64,000 nucleotides of DNA from Synaphobranchus kaupii (GCA_029718625.1 CM056381.1:56290157-56354156), one strand, 5' to 3'; shown: positions 43,795-54,730, counted from the first letter of the stretch. Numbers and translations: made by a program. Notes: generated by a model from the sequence alone, not told the origin.

Positions 43795-45935
43795 TTAGTA
43801 GCTCTGGTACAGTGGAAACTTACTGCTTCTGTAAGAAATGAAAAGTGTGAGATGTCATATTCGTCTGAAAACATGAATTGCAGAAACTGCTCAGGATCAC
43901 GGATCAAGGTTGTGTTTGTCTGGTTGCTTCTCTGACCAAATTTGCCCCAAAGACTATTTAAAAACAGTTTGGAAATTTGTCTCTTGGCTTTGTTTACTGA
44001 AATATTGTTTGGGTCTAAACGAACACCCTCCTTCTCCCAATAACTCTGCACATAGGCAGCCTTGTCAGAATCATCAGAAACCCAAGAGGGGCATCCTGAC
44101 GCTTCTTGTTTTCCCTTTAAATGCGTCTTAATATAGTCACTGAAAAGAGAATCGGACCTATCTTGGAAATGCCAAATTTTGTCGATGATGTAACCTTTTT
44201 CAATAGCTTTAATGATTTCAATGGTACACCATACACCTGTGAGAGAACGCAACTCATCAGAATGTTCACACTCACCTTGATGCTCAGATTCTGCGCAGGA
44301 CCGGCAAAGTGGAAACATTAATTTACCAGAGACTCTGTACGGTAACACAGGTATTGTAAGTTTTCTTGGGGTATATACCCTGGCTTTGACCAGACCAAAA
44401 TAGTTTTCGATCGGTTCAAAGTCAAGGAAGATGATGATGGGGTGATTTGTTGGGTAAACTTTAGTTTTGTTCATGAACGGGTATAGACTGGTGAAATCAA
44501 AATAGTGTATTTGCTCACCTTCTTGAGCCTTGTAGTAAAGTTGCAACGCATTAGTTCGACCGCCAAACAGAGCATCCCGAGGTTCCAGACGTTCCGGGTA
44601 GTCATCATGTCGCAGGAACTCCTGAACCTCGGGACTCTCACGTTTAAGTCTTCCCCATTCGTGCTCCCACATAACTACAACATTCAGGTTGTATACGCGA
44701 CGCAGAGTGTCAATTGTCTCTTGAAATTTGTGATATATTGAACCAAAATCTGTTTTTGTGAGAGGGTTAATTGTGTTTAAATTAAAACATTGAGGGCAAG
44801 CATGAAAAAAACACCCCGCAAATTCAAAAGCTGTCCCAACGCCGTCCACCTCTGAATACCCATCTAGATAATAGTTCCCCATCTTAACCTCCCCCCAGTT
44901 CAAGGCATGCTGAATGAAAATCTTTTCCCGATGACTCATATATTCTAACCATTGAATGGCGGCTGTGGAAAATGATTTCTGCTGCTGCGCGTAATTATCA
45001 GGCGATGTGACTGCGATGGTGTTTTTGTACAAAAAGTTTGTGCAGTACTGTTTCATGCACAACGAGGCTATTGTAATGCACTGGAACTGATCTAAACCTG
45101 TGCTCCCAAGCACCTCTGTCCTAAACCACAAACAAGCTTCCCGCAAAATAACAACGTCATTCTGAAAGTACTCTGATATTTCTTTTCGAAAGTCAAACAC
45201 ACCCCCAGACACATTATTATACCAGGACATAAAGTCCTCCCTCTCCTTGTCCATCATTGTATCAAAACCATAGTACAAGGGAGGCGGGTACGGTGCGATG
45301 TAATTCTGGTTCTCAATTTTATTCCAGAAATGGGGAAAATGCCCTTTTTTTGCACTGTCAAAATCTAGAGCGCCAGGCATGGCACTCAGCTTCATAGTCA
45401 GGAAACAGAGTGAATCAATATACCTCTGTTCAAAAGCCTCATCTGTAATGCACATGAGTTTGCTGCCTTGCACTATGATGTTTGGCATCACACCATGCTT
45501 AATCAAATACTGCATCAGCAGGTAACCATCGTAACCCTTCAAATTATGTGCAATGAATGTATACCCCTTGTACTTTGTGGTTCGATACCTTTTTTAAAAA
45601 GCCTGTACGCAACCATCACCCTCTGCAGTCCAACGCTCGCCATTAAAATCCATGCAACATATGAAATTCGCAATGTGTTCGCCATGGTCCTGCCGACACT
45701 CAAAATCATAAAAAACATAACGTACGTTGGGGTGTTCAGTTTTCACAGGTTGTATGTAACACACATGCTCAACATCAGGGGTCAATACAGCCTTACAGGC
45801 TTTGCAGAGCTTTAGACAACATTTGTGTGTTTTAGATGTGTTGCTACTTACGACATATGTTCGCGCACATTTGTCACAGAACTTGCTAGTATCACACAAA
45901 CTGAGCATTTTACCGCTAGACTCCTGCCGTTTCAA
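43770..45935 (-). pseudogene. pPolB exonuclease and palm core
   Basis: Two adjacent frames. 45594-45935 has paired cysteine clusters (FCDKCART, LCKACKAVLTPDVEH) and exonuclease motif I in YVFYDFECRQ. 45542-43770 (590 codons) begins MKGYDGYLLM (Exo II region). It then has FAGCFFHACPQC, polymerase motif A in FTSLYPFMNKTKVYP and motif B in KLFLNSLWGKFGQRS. These identify the protein-primed DNA polymerase of Polintons, which copies the linear element from a terminal protein. The junction at 45543-45593 is frameshifted. Catalytic motifs are conserved, so decay is recent or the frameshifts are few. Confidence 0.92.
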
Positions 45936-46135
45936 AACTTTATGCTCGTTATAGCAAAACCTAGACCGACAGATTCGCTTACAATCCTTACACCTTATCG
46001 TTGTTGATTAACGATGTGTAAAACATTCTGCGCAAAAACAGACGTTACAATAATGTAAGCAGGAGTGGCTATGTTTCGAGGTGTACGGCGTGTAACAAAA
46101 TGTACGAACATATTGACTGCCTAAGAAACCTGTCA

Positions 46136-46529
46136 ATAGCCGTCGCGGTAGTACAGCGGTAAAAGCGCTGACTTTCAGTCGGTGCGGTTGTGCTCCGAGG
46201 ATCAGGGTTTGCGCTCCGGTCCTGCCAGATCCAAGCATGGCCGGCGCCCTGTGGGAGCAGCAATTGGCGGCTGCTTCCGTGTGGGGGGAGGGAATCGGAG
46301 AGAATCGCTGCGCGCATAGCGGCCCTGGGCAGGCTGGAATCACGCTCAGGAGCTAAGAGAAGTCGCGCCCTGAAGAGGACGTGGCGCCCTCCCGTCCTAC
46401 TGCTGGCTGACGGGGTTGTGTAGCGGTGATTCTCTAGCGGTTGCTACACGGGGGAATTGAATTAGAATAGGGGTTCAATTGGTTACTAAATTTGGAGAAA
46501 ATGGGGAAAAATCAGACACAAAAAAAAAG
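46136..46529 (+). mobile_element. tRNA-type SINE inside pPolB, 13-bp target duplication
   Basis: Begins with a tRNA-like head: A-box-like TAGTACAGCGG and B-box-like GGGTTTGCGCTCC. The GC-rich body ends in an A-rich tail (AAAAAAAAG). AAGAAACCTGTCA is repeated exactly at 46123-46135 and 46530-46542. The pPolB reading resumes on both sides (GFLGSQY on one, RHYYGIKS on the other), so the SINE split that gene. Confidence 0.92.
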
Positions 46530-46612
46530 AAGAAACCTGTCACTGATTTGATACCGTAATAGTGTCTGCCCTCGAGGTACAAAAAAAAAGTTTTAGAGTG
46601 TGGTGTGTTATT

Positions 46613-47620
46613 TCAACTGTGTGCCCATACAACTATCTTGATGTTTAAGAACCTCTCAAACATTTGAATGTCCGAAAAACGAACCTTGTCCTGAACACCC
46701 AAACCTACGGAACGTTGTAAATGTTCAGCCTCTCTTTCAGCATCACACGTTGTGAATATCGGATTTAAAAGATGTGTCAAACATGTTGCGAAACAGAGAT
46801 TATTATCGGCGTTGTAGCTAACTATTAAATGTCTTAGCTTTTTGCGACATGATGATAATTTTCGCCGGTCTCCACCGCCATTAGGCTTCTGAATAATGTG
46901 TGCCACAAGCATCAGAGTTTCATCAGCCAGGATATCAAAATTGCTTTGAACCATACTCAAAAAAACCTCCAAATCTATTTCATCACCGTTTAGCTGTACA
47001 GTTACCCACTGAGACAGAGAATCACCCCTTAATTCTAACTGTACGGCATCACTGGGGTTCGACAGCTCACAAACTTTAGCCAGTAGATTTTCTAAAGTGT
47101 TTAAGATGTGCACATAAAACTCTGTGTAGTTATCAACATTGTACAAAGATGTAAAGTTAAAATGAAGCTGAATTTCTGTACTGTTGAATGCTTGCCTACG
47201 TATCACCTGAAGGTCTGCGTTATTAATCACACCACCTCCATTTTGGTTGACTTCTGGAAGTCCATGCAGGTTATTATCGACAGTGCTTTGGGACATCTCT
47301 AGCTCTGTAAGACCATGCGTGTTATTTTCTGCGGTGTTTGGGTTCATATCTGTTTCAACGCGACAAGCGAGTTCACGGTTTACAGAGTCCAGCGCTCTTA
47401 ATAAACCCGCAAAAACATCATGCTCTGCAGCTTCATTACTTGGTTCATGCGTGTTAATAGAGGCTTGATTAACATCATCAACAAGAGCTAAGAGATGCGG
47501 GTTAACATTTTCATGCGGTAAATCTAATTGATTAGTGTCATGGTTTTCAGCATTTTCTGTGGCAGGTCCTTTACTCTGGCCCCCTGAACACGAACACGTA
47601 CAAGGTCTTTTAGGAGCCAT
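46613..47620 (-). pseudogene. pPolB N-terminal region
   Basis: Opens ATG at 47620 (MAPKRPCTCSCSGGQSKG) and stays open for 335 codons. After a low-complexity acidic/Asn-rich first third come NSTEIQLHFNFTSLYNVDN, VQLELRGDSLSQWVTVQLNG, NLCFATCLTHLLNP and FERFLNIKIVVW. This is the N-terminal extension of vertebrate Polinton polymerases, upstream of the zinc cluster and exonuclease. The frame then ends, and coding continues through decayed sequence and across the SINE (46136-46529) to 45935. The terminal-protein function probably resides in this part; that is inferred. Confidence 0.8.
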
Positions 47621-47622
47621 TT

Positions 47623-47838
47623 TTACTTTAATAGGATTTTAGCAAGGATCATATAATTATTCAAAATACTTAATCGGAGCCTTTCGTTGTTTTGACAAAC
47701 CGAGGCAGTCGCAGGAGGTGTCCTGTTCTGCTCTGTTTGGATGGCGGGTGTTGCTGTCTTTGGGACTGTTTGTCCCTGTTCTGACGATGTCTGTGGTCCA
47801 GGGCTCACGCGTTTGTTAGGCCGGCTTTCATTAGATGT
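47623..47838 (-). pseudogene. Small ORF upstream of pPolB, cut by a Tc1
   Basis: Reads through SNESRPNKRVSPGPQTSSEQ and LRLSILNNYMILAKILLK to a stop 2 bp before the pPolB start. Right of the Tc1, the same frame continues in 49350-49380 (AVIDQDILN), so the transposon split the frame. No family recognised: the protein is basic and Pro/Ser/Thr-rich. It may be the last exon of a spliced Polinton gene, because an acceptor-like CTTACAG lies at 49403-49409 on the minus strand. Confidence 0.5.
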
Positions 47839-47839
47839 A

Positions 47840-49347
47840 CAGTCAAGCCGGAAAGTCTGCACACCCCTTTCACCTTCTCCACGTTTTATTACGTTACAGA
47901 CATATTCTACAATAGATTGAGTTCATTTTTTGTCTCAAAATTCTACACAAAATAGCCCATAATGACAAAGGGAAAACAGGTTTTTAGACATTTGTGCTAA
48001 TTTATTAAAAATCTAAATGTAAAATATCATATGTACACAAGTGTGCATGTACACAAGGTGATATGACACCCAAAAGTGAGCTGAGGTGCATTTTGTTTCC
48101 ACTGATACTGCTTGAGATGTTTCTACAACTTAATTGGAGTCCACCTGTGATAAATTCAATTGATTGGACATGATTGGGGATTGCCAACACCTGCCTATAT
48201 AAGGTCCCACAGTTGACAGTGCATGTCAGAGCAAACTCCAAGCCATGGGGTCAAAGGAATTATCTGCAGACCTCAGAAACAGGATTGTGTCAAGGCATAG
48301 ATCTGGACAAGGGTACGGAAAAATCTCTGCAGCTTTACAGGTCCCAAAGAGCACAGTGGCCACCATCATTCGTAAATGGAAGAAGTTTGGAACCACCAAG
48401 AATCTTCCTAGACTGAGCAAACTGAGCAATCGGGGAAGATGGGCCTTTGCCAGGGAGGTGAGCAGGAACCCGAGGGTCACTCTGACAGAGCTCCAGCGTA
48501 TCCTTGTGGAGATGGGAGAACCTTTCAGAAGATCAACCATCCAGGCAGCACTCCACCAATCAGGCCTTTATGGTAGAGTGGCCAGACGGAAGCCCCTCCT
48601 TAGTAAAAGGCACATCACAGCCCGCTTTGAGTTTGCCAAAAGGCACCTAGAGGACTCTCAAACCATGAGAATCAAGATTCTCTGGTCTGAGGAAACCAAA
48701 ATTGAACTTTTTGGCCTGAATACCAAGTGTCACGTCTGGAGGAAACCAGGCACCGCTCATCACCTGGCTAATACCATCCCTACAGTGAAGCATGGCGGTG
48801 GCAGCATCATGATGTGGGGATGTTTTTCAGCAGCGGGAACGGGGCGACTAGTCCTGATAGAGGGAAAGATGAATGCAGCTAAGTACACCGAGATCCTTGA
48901 AGAAAACCTGCTCCAGAGCGCTCTGGACCTCAGATTGGGGCGAAGGTTTACCTTCCAACATGACAACGACCCGAAGCACACAGCCAAGAGAACAAAGGAG
49001 TGGCTTCGGAGAAAGTCTGTGCATGTCCTTTTGAGTGGCCCAGCCAGAGCCCAGACCTGAATCCAATTGAACATCTGTGGAAAGAGCTGAAAATGGCTGT
49101 GTACCGACGCTCCCCATCCAACCTGACGCAGCTTGCAAGGATATGCCAAGAGGAATGGGCAGAAATGTCCAGAAACAAGTGTGCCAAGCTCGTAGCTTCT
49201 TTCCCAAGACGCCTTGAAGCTGTAATCGCTGCCAAAGGTGCAGCAACCAAGTATTAGGCTAAGGGTGTGTACAGATATGTAACCCCTAAATAACCTAATA
49301 AAATGTGGAGAAGGTGAAAGGGGTGTGCAGACTTTCCGGCTTGATTG
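47840..49347. mobile_element. Tc1 transposon with TA duplication
   Basis: Ends CAGTCAAGCCGGAAAGTCTG and CAGACTTTCCGGCTTGATTG differ by one base as inverted repeats. They are flanked by TA at 47838-47839 and 49348-49349. Terminal homology continues through CACCTTCTCCAC. It encodes a broken transposase on the plus strand. It is younger than the Polinton. Confidence 0.95.
48245..49257 (+). pseudogene. Tc1 transposase, frameshifted, first Asp changed
   Basis: ATG at 48245. Residues 1-120 form the paired helix-turn-helix (ELSADLRNRIVSRHRSGQG, VPKSTVATIIRKWKKFG, RKPLLSKRH). The catalytic domain follows: LWSEETKIELFG has Glu149 where the family has Asp, then [13 protein letters not shown] and QHDNDPKHTAK with the second Asp. 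A frameshift near 49040 moves the last part, including SPDLNPIEHLWKELK with the third acidic residue, into the frame ending at 49257 (AATKY stop). Both the Asp-to-Glu change and the frameshift predict an inactive enzyme. Otherwise length and order are normal for Tc1 (about 340 residues). Confidence 0.93.
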
Positions 49348-49507
49348 TATTTAAAATATCCTGGTCGATCACCGCACCCAATAATCCGTTATTTCACCGT
49401 CTGTAAGGAAAATAAATAAATAAAAATAAAAAAATTCAAATTTAAAATTTAAAATTTAAAATCAAATTACAAAATAAAAAAAAGACTTAAATAAGCAAAC
49501 ATTTATT

Positions 49508-49509
49508 TT

Positions 49510-49581
<72 letters not shown>

Positions 49582-49612
49582 CGCACGCACACACACACAC
49601 ACACACACACAA
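49508..49612. repeat. (CA)n microsatellite with interruptions
   Basis: CA units broken by TGCGCACG near 49579-49588. It lies between coding-like islands and would fall in an intron if they are exons. Confidence 0.97.
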
Positions 49613-49741
49613 ACATTTTGTTTAGGAGAAAACTTAAATCTCACCGCTTTTTCCTCTTCTGTCCTTTAGGCCTGCAAGGTGGTGTCTCTGTAACCGTCTC
49701 TAGAGGGTTTTCAGGGCCTTTTTAACAATAAAAATAAAATC

Positions 49742-50215
49742 AGAAAAAATAAAACATATAGCAATGTTCAATATTCATAAACAGATATTGAACAAAGTAC
49801 TTAAAAGTTTCATACTCTGAATATAACTGTAGCGAAGATCGTCTTCTGAAGCTAATACCTGGGCATATACAAGTTGCGTAGGTCTCGTGTACACAGTATC
49901 TAAAAAAAATTAAACATTCACCAAATATCAGAAAATAAAACACATAAACAGATGCTGAGCAAAGTATTTAAAAGTTTCATACTTTGAATATAAATGTAGT
50001 GAATAGCGTTTTGTTGAAGCTAAACCCTGGCCTATACACATGGCTTAGGCCACGTGTAGCCTACCCCAGTATCTAAAAACAATTAAACATTCACCAAATA
50101 TCAGAAAAATAAAACACATAGCAATGTTCAATAGTCATAAACAGATTTTGAGCAAAGTATGTAAAAGTTTCATACTTTGAATATAAATGTAGCGAATAGC
50201 GTTTTGTTGAAGCTA
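49742..50215. repeat. About 180-bp tandem repeat, 2.7 units
   Basis: Units start CAGAAAAAATAAAACA(T/C)ATA at 49741, about 49930 and 50102. They share AAAAGTTTCATACT(C/T)TGAATAT, TGAAGCTAA and the CTAAAAA(A/C)AATTAAACATTC block. On the minus strand each unit has a T-run plus AG before ATACTG(T/G)G, which looks like a small duplicated exon. Confidence 0.85.
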
Positions 50216-50740
50216 AATATATATATAAAGCATCTTTAAACTACATTTTAAAAATTGTAAAAAGATCTTACTTTGTCTAACGGTAATGGTCTCTGGTAGA
50301 GCTTCAATAAACTCCTGGAAACCCCCGACCACGTGTTTCCCCGTCGCTATTCAATATTTCATCCAAGTCTGTAATACATTTACATTAACAACTGTTAAAT
50401 TAAGATTATGTTTAATTAACAACTTGTAAGTTCCATACTTTTGCAATAATTAAATTAGTAACACATACATTGTGTTGAAAAATCTACAGACGTCGCTTGC
50501 AAATGGTTGTCTTCTTCTTCTGCGCGTGTTAAGAGTGCTTGAATCAGACCAGCTACTGTAAAAAATGTTGTAAAACCCTCTGTTTTTATAGTCTAACAGG
50601 GGGTGGGGGTCATAACTTGAAAAAAACTCCACACCCCCCCACCCTGTGATTGTAGCCCGGAATTTAAATGTAGATGCGTTTTTAAAGGTGACTTAGTTGT
50701 GTAACGTGCTGCAAATTTGTTTTCGTTTCTAATTAGACGC

Positions 50741-51780
50741 TTAGTTCTCTTTAAAATCGTTTTGTTCAGTTATAGAATAACAGGTGAAATCAGCTGGGTT
50801 TTAATAAGCTGAGAGTATGGAAACCTGGTCACTGTAATTTAAAAAATATGAAGGACGAAGAATAGCTAAGGTGACAATTTAGTTAACATGGTGACATTTA
50901 TCTCCGTTTTTTAACCATAGGCTATCGAAAAAACCTTATGCACAACGAATCCGCTGTAGCCTAGGCTATTTGAAAAGCAATAAATGCAATATTCACTGGA
51001 CAAGGTTTTGAACTTTTTTCAGTCACAAACCATTCTATTTACTTACAGACTGTATTCCTAGATAAACAGAGCTGTATTGTAATGACATCTGAAGCGCATT
51101 TTCAGAACTCAAATGTCTGTCTATTGCCGTGCGCGAGTTTTCCATTGAATGACAATTCACGCATTAGGTGTAAATGACAATTCACGCATTAGGCTTGATA
51201 TAGGTGTTATCAGCTCCTTTTTAATGGATAGCCATTGTCCCATACCATCGCACATCGCCTGGATGTTGATGGAGTGGGCAGAAAGCAATTCAATGTGGCA
51301 TTCCCCTTCGCTGAGGGAAAGGTAGGCTATGGACCCCTTTATTATTATGCGTTTTTTGATATAGCCTACACAATAATAATATTTCACATTGTAATCTTGA
51401 TATTTTAGTCATGCTTGTGCGCACCCCTGTGTTTAACAGACAGGAGGGTACGCGTGTTGTGCACACGCCTATGTAGATGCACTTATATGCACCGTTAAAA
51501 TAACATGTAAACAACTGCGACATGACTTTAGACCAGGTTTGTGGTGGTTCTAGCGCAAGCGCTTTCTGCTGGCTCAAGATAGCAATACGCCAAAAATTAT
51601 CCTGGCCACTCCTCATTTTAAGACCAACATGCCCAGTTCACTTGCAACGGGCGCAAGAATACATGGTAGTTAAACGACGTGAGCGCTAGGCGTTATATTG
51701 AACCCAGCGCCGGGTGTAAGATAGCAAAGACACTTCTGTGTTTGGGTTAGCGCCGCTTTGCGCCGGGTGTAAGATAGGGC
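50741..51780 (-). repeat. Long dispersed repeat, inverted copy 3
   Basis: Reverse complement of about 3860-4860, in the same internal order: CAGGTGAAATCAGCTGGGTT, CCATTGTCCCATACCATCGC, TCAGCGAAGGGGAATG and the AGTCATGTCGCAGTTGTTTA complement. It ends CGCCGGGTGTAAGATAGGGC. The two copies lie 46 kb apart in opposite orientation. Confidence 0.85.
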
Positions 51781-51794
51781 CCCTGGAATCAATA

Positions 51795-52600
51795 CGATGA
51801 TGGCTGTCATTGTAGCAAGACATGTAGCCCACACACACGCAGAGGTGTAAAGTCCAGGGGACATAAAGTAAAAGTCTGCTATGTGTTTCCTCCACCCATG
51901 AACTCATCCAGCTGATTTCACCAATGAGTTCTACCTCCTGGCTGACGAATTGTGCTAAATTCAGGTGATTGGAACAAAACACTGGGGCGGACTTTTACTT
52001 TCTGAACCTGGATTTTACACCTCTGCCTTCAGGTGTGTTTGGAATATCCATAACTGAATGTTCTGAATGATTGAGTAACAATGGGGGCCAATTAACTGAG
52101 AATTCATGGATAGCCTACATAGGCAACATCATGAACAGTAAGAATATTTTTTTTAATCATGAAGCAAATTGCATTACAGAATACAAGAGTAACTAGTATT
52201 TAAATCAGACAAGCAATACAATGTATATTATAACAAACAGTGTATAACAAGCAAATCAAAATTTTATAAAAAATAAAACCCATGATCAAATGGAAATGTG
52301 GTTTTATGTGACACTTACGGCACGAGTAGGCTTAGTGCTAGTAAGCATAGTTATCATCATTTCAGTCCTGACAAACATCTGTAACTCCCGGCAGAAACTA
52401 AGAGACATCCAGTAGCCTATACCCTACACTAAAAGAAATACCATAAAAACAGTTGCTCCCAGTCTTTTCACCATTTTCTTACAGTAAAACCATTCCAATC
52501 CAAACACGCAAAATCTCTCATTTAAATATGGCTTTTGCTGCTGGAGTATGTTACATAATGACTATTAGTTGATCACCTGCAAACTGTGAAATGATAACGT
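51795..52600. repeat. Dispersed repeat, copy B
   Basis: Same blocks and order as 24181-25230, interrupted by the MITE at 51840-52025, which is absent from copy A. Confidence 0.8.
51840..52025. mobile_element. CAGAGGTGTAAA-type MITE
   Basis: Ends CAGAGGTGTAAAGTCCAGG and CCTGGATTTTACACCTCTG, with AAAGTAAAAGTC just inside. A sister at 59254-59446 has an 8-bp duplication. No clear duplication is visible here. Confidence 0.8.
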
Positions 52601-52932
52601 GTGCAAATACTTTGGCTGCACCCGCAAAATAATTACTAAGGCCTAGGTTAAGAAATGGCCGAATGAATTTTCAGTGGGCGTGGCTCATCACAAAAATGCT
52701 AATAATTCCGTATAATAATAAAAAAAAAAACATTTGACAGAAAGTTATAAAACTTGGTAGGTCTTTTAAAAATCACATCAAGACTTCAGCCATACAGTAT
52801 TAACCCAAATGGAGCCACATGGTGGTCCTATAGAGACCCCCCCCCCCCCCTCCCCCCCCCCGGACATCAAAAAATATTGGACAGTTGAACATAATGTAGA
52901 ATAAAGTTATCATTTTTAATATTTGGTCACAT
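52601..52932. other. Unassigned, with a C-homopolymer-rich run
   Basis: No gene recognised. 52839-52861 is almost pure C. The right end belongs to repeat family X, which is split by the following hAT element. Confidence 0.5.
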
Positions 52933-53075
52933 ATCCTTTGCAGGGTGGGAAATTAGCATCCGCCACCTGCCAAATGCGGGTAGATTTCAGAATTGTCAGA
53001 TTAGTGTATCAAACCTACCCGCCACAGTGGATACAAGCAGGAGTAAAAAAAAAAACTTCAGGTTTCTTTCTGTGA

Positions 53076-53264
53076 TTGCCTAAACGTGAGACTGAAAAAA
53101 AGCGCTTGTTAGAATATAACGAGGCCTTACGCCGTGCTCACAACTCATCCGTTGTTTTTACGTACCATAAATCCTCAGCGCAATCCCCGCCCCCAGAGCA
53201 ACACAACCCCGTGACAGATCTGACGGAAACAACGAGAGAAAATAGGCTACCGTCTGAACTCTGA
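53076..53264 (+). pseudogene. Short N-terminal-like ORF in the hAT element
   Basis: A 62-codon frame: basic start MPKRETEKKRLLEYNEALRR, then YHKSSAQSPPPEQHNP and TTRENRLPSEL. The opening codon is not an ATG. It may be the N-terminus of the element's lost transposase, but no zinc finger or catalytic motif is present. A second fragment at 53559-53783 is equally unassigned. Most coding capacity was deleted. Confidence 0.35.
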
Positions 53265-53899
53265 ACTGCATCTCAGCAGTGGGTGAACCCAGTAGCCTAT
53301 CTTGCAGAGTTTCTTCTAGAGCTAACGTTAGTAGCAGAACTTTGCAAGTCTTGGCTCAAAAGTTAAATGAAAGAAATATCCTAGGTTACCTTCTAAAATA
53401 AGCTACGGTATTATGTTATACCCTCGATATAAAGATTCATCTTGGACGGAGAATATGTGAATTATTTGCCTAATAAAATGAGCATTTTTTTAAAAACAAA
53501 CCTTTCAGAATGAAAACGGGTGTCATTTAATATTGTCTGTTAACATATTTTTATTAGTGTGCTGGAAAATAAGATTGTTTACAAGTTGTTATCAAAGAAA
53601 CAAGCAGTGAAATTTTTTTTTTTTTCTACTTCCGCCAATTCCAATGGTCCGTTTAACAACGCAGAGTCCAGTGCGACGGATATGCGTTCGATTTACCATA
53701 AAGCAATTTTAACAAGCGTTGCACAGCGTCACACAGAAAAACAAAAAACTGACCAATACCATTGCCAATACGCTCTAAGGTAAAATTAATATCTCCGGAC
53801 AGCTCGCTCTAATGTTAGGCCTACTAGCATCTGTTCGTTCAGAAAAATGTATCTAGTATTAGATAATAGATTATATGAAATGTATGTAATAAATTTATA

Positions 53900-54125
53900 C
53901 ATTACATTATAGGCATTTAGCAGACGCTCTTATCCAGAGCGACTTACAACTTTTTTTTTTTTTAGCTTTTTTTAAAAAACATATTATCCATTTATACAGC
54001 TGGATATATACTGAAGCGATTCAGGTTAAGTACCTTGCTCAAAGGTACAACGGCAGTGTCCTACCTGGGAATCGAACCTGCAACCTTTCGTTTACAAGGC
54101 CAGTTCCTTACCCATTATACTACAC
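53900..54125 (-). mobile_element. tRNA-type fish SINE, minus strand
   Basis: Starts with a TTACATTATAGGCATTTAGC-type tail and GAGCGACTTACAAC. The right side carries GTGTCCTACCTGGGAATCGA and CAGTTCCTTACCCATTATAC, the complement of a tRNA-like head. It is the better-preserved relative of 23940-24140 and is nested in the hAT element. Confidence 0.75.
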
Positions 54126-54345
54126 ACGATGTTTGACTGTTTGACCTGTAATACATGATATAATAAATGCTATTTTATTAGAGCTACTAAACATGAGTGC
54201 ATTCTGAAACATTATTCTAGCGCAATGTATTTAAAAAAAAGAAAAAAGGTGTCTGGTAAAATTTTGGGGTGGCTGGTAAAATTGGGTATCTACCAGCCAC
54301 TGTGGCTGGTAGGTCAGAAAGTTAATTTCTCACCCTGATCCTTTG

Positions 54346-54730
54346 GATGCCATGACTTCCTGATGTCTCTGACCCAACAATATCAAAAGACTCTTGATAT
54401 CTTATTTTCTGGTACTCTTACAAGCGATACTATAACTTCTCTGCATTTGAATGGATCTCTATGGGAATTGGGGGGTGGGACTAGATTTAGCTGTAAATTA
54501 TGCTGGAACAGTATTTAATACATGGTTGGCGAAATGGCTGTAAGTCAACAAGGGTCTGAGGTATCAAACGAGCCTCAAAACATCACTCTGCTGCCAGATA
54601 TGGATGGATCACTTTAAGGGTTGTTTCTCCTGATAAATTTTCCAAAATAAGTTAGGAGAACCCTTCAAGTTATCCATCCATATCTACTGTATTTCTGGCA
54701 GCAGAGTGATGGTTTAAGGCTTGTTTGATA
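54346..54730 (+). repeat. Dispersed repeat family X, copy 2
   Basis: Continues from the family X left end at 52921-52940 across the hAT insertion. Shares AGACTCTTGATATCTTATTT and AATGGATCTCTATGGGAATT with 30120-30460 and 62029-62225. It also holds a reverse fragment of itself near 54660-54730, making a partial internal palindrome. Confidence 0.8.

Larger units (their letters stand above)
37441..49405. mobile_element. Decayed Polinton/Maverick, no integrase seen
   Basis: Gene set and order: capsid-protein C-terminus (+) and adenain-like protease (+), convergent with the pX-like gene and its separated 3' part (-), the FtsK/HerA packaging ATPase (-) and the protein-primed polymerase (-). This combination defines Polintons, which have virus-like morphogenetic genes. 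The copy is broken by frameshifts and by hAT, SINE and Tc1 insertions. The integrase and both terminal repeats were not identified, so the bounds are approximate and the right end may lie near 50640. Confidence 0.85.
49350..50740 (-). other. Possible multi-exon accessory region upstream of pPolB
   Basis: Short coding-like islands read leftward. 50450-50632 (RRRRRQPFASD) and 50285-50370 (QEFIEALPETITV, donor-like CAAAGTAAGA) are two of them. 49640-49706 ends PKGQKRKKR before GTGAGAT, a basic nuclear-signal-like end with a donor. Acceptor-like T-runs with AG precede several islands. No family recognised and phases do not all agree, so this is either a decayed spliced gene or chance. Confidence 0.3.
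52941..54337 (+). mobile_element. hAT-type element, 1.4 kb, 8-bp target duplication
   Basis: Ends CAGGGTGGGAAATTAGC and the near complement GTTAATTTCTCACCCTG. ATCCTTTG is repeated exactly at 52933-52940 and 54338-54345. It splits a copy of repeat family X. A palindrome TACCAGCCACTGTGGCTGGTA lies near the right end. It contains only short coding fragments and a nested SINE. Confidence 0.93.

Noticed and set aside
46136..46230. A functional tRNA gene
   Set aside because: A- and B-box-like motifs are present, but the arms do not form a clean cloverleaf. The unit has a long body, an A-rich tail and a target duplication, so it is a SINE.
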